Source of the DNA: Clostridia bacterium
GTDB taxonomy: Bacteria; Bacillota; Clostridia; Oscillospirales; CAG-382
DNA: 6,675 nt
Reading direction: 5' to 3'
Assembly (NCBI GenBank): GCA_017938055.1
Contig: JAGBCG010000130.1
Location: 1 to 6,675, forward strand
The notes under the pieces: generated by a model
Told to the model about the DNA's origin: nothing
The model's database searches: none
Seen by the model: only the letters and a program-made list of their open reading frames with translations
Shown: positions 4,880 through 6,675 of the stretch, piece after piece
Layout: each line of letters starts with the position of its first letter
Position numbering within the stretch: position 1 is the first letter of the stretch
Made by a program: the position numbers and the translations under genes

Positions 4880-6675
4880 ATGGAAAAAGAGCTAGCAAAA
4901 CAAAGAATCTCTGTTTTATGCGAATTAATAAACTATCACCGTGAAAAATACTATCTTGACGATGCTCCGGAAATAAGCGATTTTGAGTTTGATGCTCTCA
5001 TGAACGAGCTTATTGCCCTTGAAAGTGAGCATCCTGATTTGAAGTCCGCAAATTCACCATCAACAAGAGTTGGCGGATATGTTGCGGAAAAATTCAACAC
5101 GTTACACAATGCTGTGCCGTTAAAAAGTCTTACGGACGTTTTCTCCCCCGATGAGCTAAAAGAATATCTTGACAAAACCGCAGACACTCTCGGTTACAAG
5201 CCTTCCTTTGCAGTGGAGTACAAAATCGACGGTCTTTCTGTAAGTCTTGAATACGAAAACGGCGAATTTATAAGGGGTGCTACTCGTGGCGACGGTGAAG
5301 TGGGAGAAGAAATTACGGAAAATCTGAGAACTATCTCCTCCATTCCCCTCTCTCTTAAAGAAAAACCCTCTTATCTTTGTGTAAGAGGTGAGGTTTACAT
5401 GCCAAAAACTGCCTTCAAGGACTTAAACGAGCGTCAGGAGGAAAACGGCAAGCCAACCTTTGCAAATCCAAGAAATGCGGCTGCCGGCTCGCTACGTCAG
5501 CTTGACAGTAAAGTAACCGCTTCCCGCAAGCTTGACATTTTTATTTTTAACATTCAAAGTATAGACGCAGATGTTTCTTTTTCTTCTCATGCCCAGGCTC
5601 TTGACTACCTTAAGACTCTTGGTTTTAAGGTTTCACCAAGCTACAGAACATTTACAGAATATGAGGATATTCTAAAGGAAATTCTTTCTTTTAACGATAA
5701 TCGTGCAAATTTATCCTTTGACATTGACGGTGCTGTTATCAAGGCTGACAGCTTTGAAGTGCGTGATGCTTTGGGTGAACTACCACATGCACCAAAATGG
5801 TCGGTTGCGTACAAATACCCTCCTGAAGAAAAAACCACAGAGCTTCTTTCAATAGAGGTAAATGTTGGTCGCAGCGGTGTTATCACGCCATATGCCGTGC
5901 TAAAGCCCGTTCACCTTGCAGGTACTACCGTTTCAAAAGCCACTCTTCACAACGTTGACTTTATAAATCAAAAAGACATTCGTGTGGGTGATTTTGTTGT
6001 TGTCAGAAAAGCCGGTGACATAATACCTGAAATTGTACGTGTTGAATTATCTAAAAGAAGCAATCAGGTACCGTTTCAGCTTCCGGAGTTTTGTCCCTCC
6101 TGCGGCGAAAGGGTTATAAAGGATGAGAACGAAGCTGCTACCCGTTGTGTAAACCCTGAATGTCCCGCACAGCTTTCACGTCTTATCTCCCACTTTGTAA
6201 GCCGTGACTGCATGAATATTGACGGTTGCGGCGAAGCCCAGATTGAAGCCTTTATCGGTGCAGGATTAATCAAAGATGCCGCAGATCTATACAGTCTTAA
6301 AACACAGGACATTGCAAATCTTGACAGAATGGGTGAAAAATCCGCAAAGAACCTGATACGTGCCATTGAAAAGTCAAAAGATGCAGGTCTTTCAAGAGTT
6401 CTCCACGCTCTTGGTATAAGACATGTTGGAAAGCAAACTGCAGTTATCTTAGCTAAAGAATACCCTGACATTGATTTACTGACAGAAGCTGATGTGCAAA
6501 AGCTTTCTGAAATTGAGGGTGTTGGCATAATTACTGCTCAAAGCATTAACAGCTTTTTAAATCTTGAAAAAACAAAGCTTATAATTCAAAAGCTTAAAGA
6601 AGCAGGTGTAAAGCTTTCTGAGGACCAGAGCACAGTATCTGACAAGCTATCGGGGCTGTCTTTTGTAATAACGGG
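4880..6675 (+). CDS. ligA: NAD+-dependent DNA ligase LigA (3' end beyond the window)
   Basis: LigA seals nicks between Okazaki fragments and in repair, using NAD+ to adenylate an active-site lysine. 598 full codons are present without interruption. Domains in order: the N-terminal Ia domain with the Tyr pair of HREKYYLDD (20-28) for NMN contact; adenylation domain with K115 in VEYKIDG (112-118), GATRGDGEVGE (133-143), VRGEVYM (168-174), FANPRNAAAGSLRQLD (194-209), FDIDGAVIK (280-288) and APKWSVAYKYP (304-314); OB-fold with NVGRSGVITPYAVLKPV (328-344) and ATLHN (354-358); a zinc finger with C405, C408, C423 and C428; helix-hairpin-helix repeats including LGIRHVGKQTA (511-521) and IEGVG (545-549). 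A BRCT domain starts at GLSFVIT (592-598). The family is usually about 660-680 residues, so some 60-80 remain outside. The ATG at 4880 follows the xseB stop by 1 nt, with AAAGGA (4866-4871) 8 nt upstream inside xseB, so translation is probably coupled. Confidence 0.97.
   Translation, partial: MEKELAKQRISVLCELINYHREKYYLDDAPEISDFEFDALMNELIALESEHPDLKSANSPSTRVGGYVAEKFNTLHNAVPLKSLTDVFSPDELKEYLDKTADTLGYKPSFAVEYKIDGLSVSLEYENGEFIRGATRGDGEVGEEITENLRTISSIPLSLKEKPSYLCVRGEVYMPKTAFKDLNERQEENGKPTFANPRNAAAGSLRQLDSKVTASRKLDIFIFNIQSIDADVSFSSHAQALDYLKTLGFKVSPSYRTFTEYEDILKEILSFNDNRANLSFDIDGAVIKADSFEVRDALGELPHAPKWSVAYKYPPEEKTTELLSIEVNVGRSGVITPYAVLKPVHLAGTTVSKATLHNVDFINQKDIRVGDFVVVRKAGDIIPEIVRVELSKRSNQVPFQLPEFCPSCGERVIKDENEAATRCVNPECPAQLSRLISHFVSRDCMNIDGCGEAQIEAFIGAGLIKDAADLYSLKTQDIANLDRMGEKSAKNLIRAIEKSKDAGLSRVLHALGIRHVGKQTAVILAKEYPDIDLLTEADVQKLSEIEGVGIITAQSINSFLNLEKTKLIIQKLKEAGVKLSEDQSTVSDKLSGLSFVIT

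Noticed and set aside
6076..6528. 150-codon minus-strand open frame opposite ligA
   Set aside because: It is fully antisense to the zinc-finger and helix-hairpin-helix region of ligA; the product is Ser-rich with no recognised motif.
1..6675. Reassigned genetic code (TGA as Trp)
   Set aside because: TGA ends the TsaD-like gene and xseB exactly where those families end, and Trp is encoded by TGG in the acyl ligase, nusB, xseA and ligA.

Overview
The window looks like chromosome from a low-GC Gram-positive bacterium of the class Clostridia. The GC content is roughly 40% by eye. The Shine-Dalgarno sites are strong and of AGGAG type, the promoters are sigma-A-like, and the gene set and protein sequences resemble gut Ruminococcaceae/Oscillospiraceae-type organisms. 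The family-level guess is inference, not proof. No rRNA, tRNA, CRISPR array, insertion sequence or phage gene was seen.

Layout: a divergent intergenic region at about 1748-1966 splits the window. To the left, on the minus strand, is a complete AMP-forming acyl-CoA/acyl-acid ligase (32-1747). Its own consensus promoter lies upstream, and a second minus-strand gene apparently begins at the window edge (Shine-Dalgarno at 16-20, ATG at 4-2). To the right, on the plus strand, a second consensus promoter (TTGACA, 17 bp, TATAAT) drives a tightly packed operon: nusB (1967-2416), a TsaD/Kae1-like paralog of unknown role (2430-3383), xseA (3389-4618), xseB (4624-4878) and ligA (4880 to beyond the window end). 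Gaps between these genes are 13, 5, 5 and 1 nt, and several ribosome binding sites lie inside the preceding gene, so co-transcription and translational coupling are expected.

How the genes fit together: NusB is a transcription antitermination factor for rRNA operons. XseA and XseB are the large and small subunits of exonuclease VII, which degrades single-stranded DNA. LigA is the NAD+-dependent DNA ligase that seals nicks in replication and repair. The operon therefore joins an RNA-synthesis factor to DNA-processing enzymes, with an uncharacterised TsaD-like protein between them.

The most striking point is that xseA carries an in-frame TGA at 4331-4333 (codon 315 of 410). The reading frame continues unchanged on both sides and keeps the conserved C-terminal NP..VL.RGY motif. 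It is therefore a full-length exonuclease VII large subunit broken by one nonsense codon: a recent pseudogene, a sequencing or consensus error, or (less likely) a readthrough site. The second point of interest is the TsaD-like paralog. It keeps the metal-binding His/His/Asp set but has lost other signature residues of true TsaD. I did not find a convincing novel multi-gene system; the locus is mostly conserved housekeeping.
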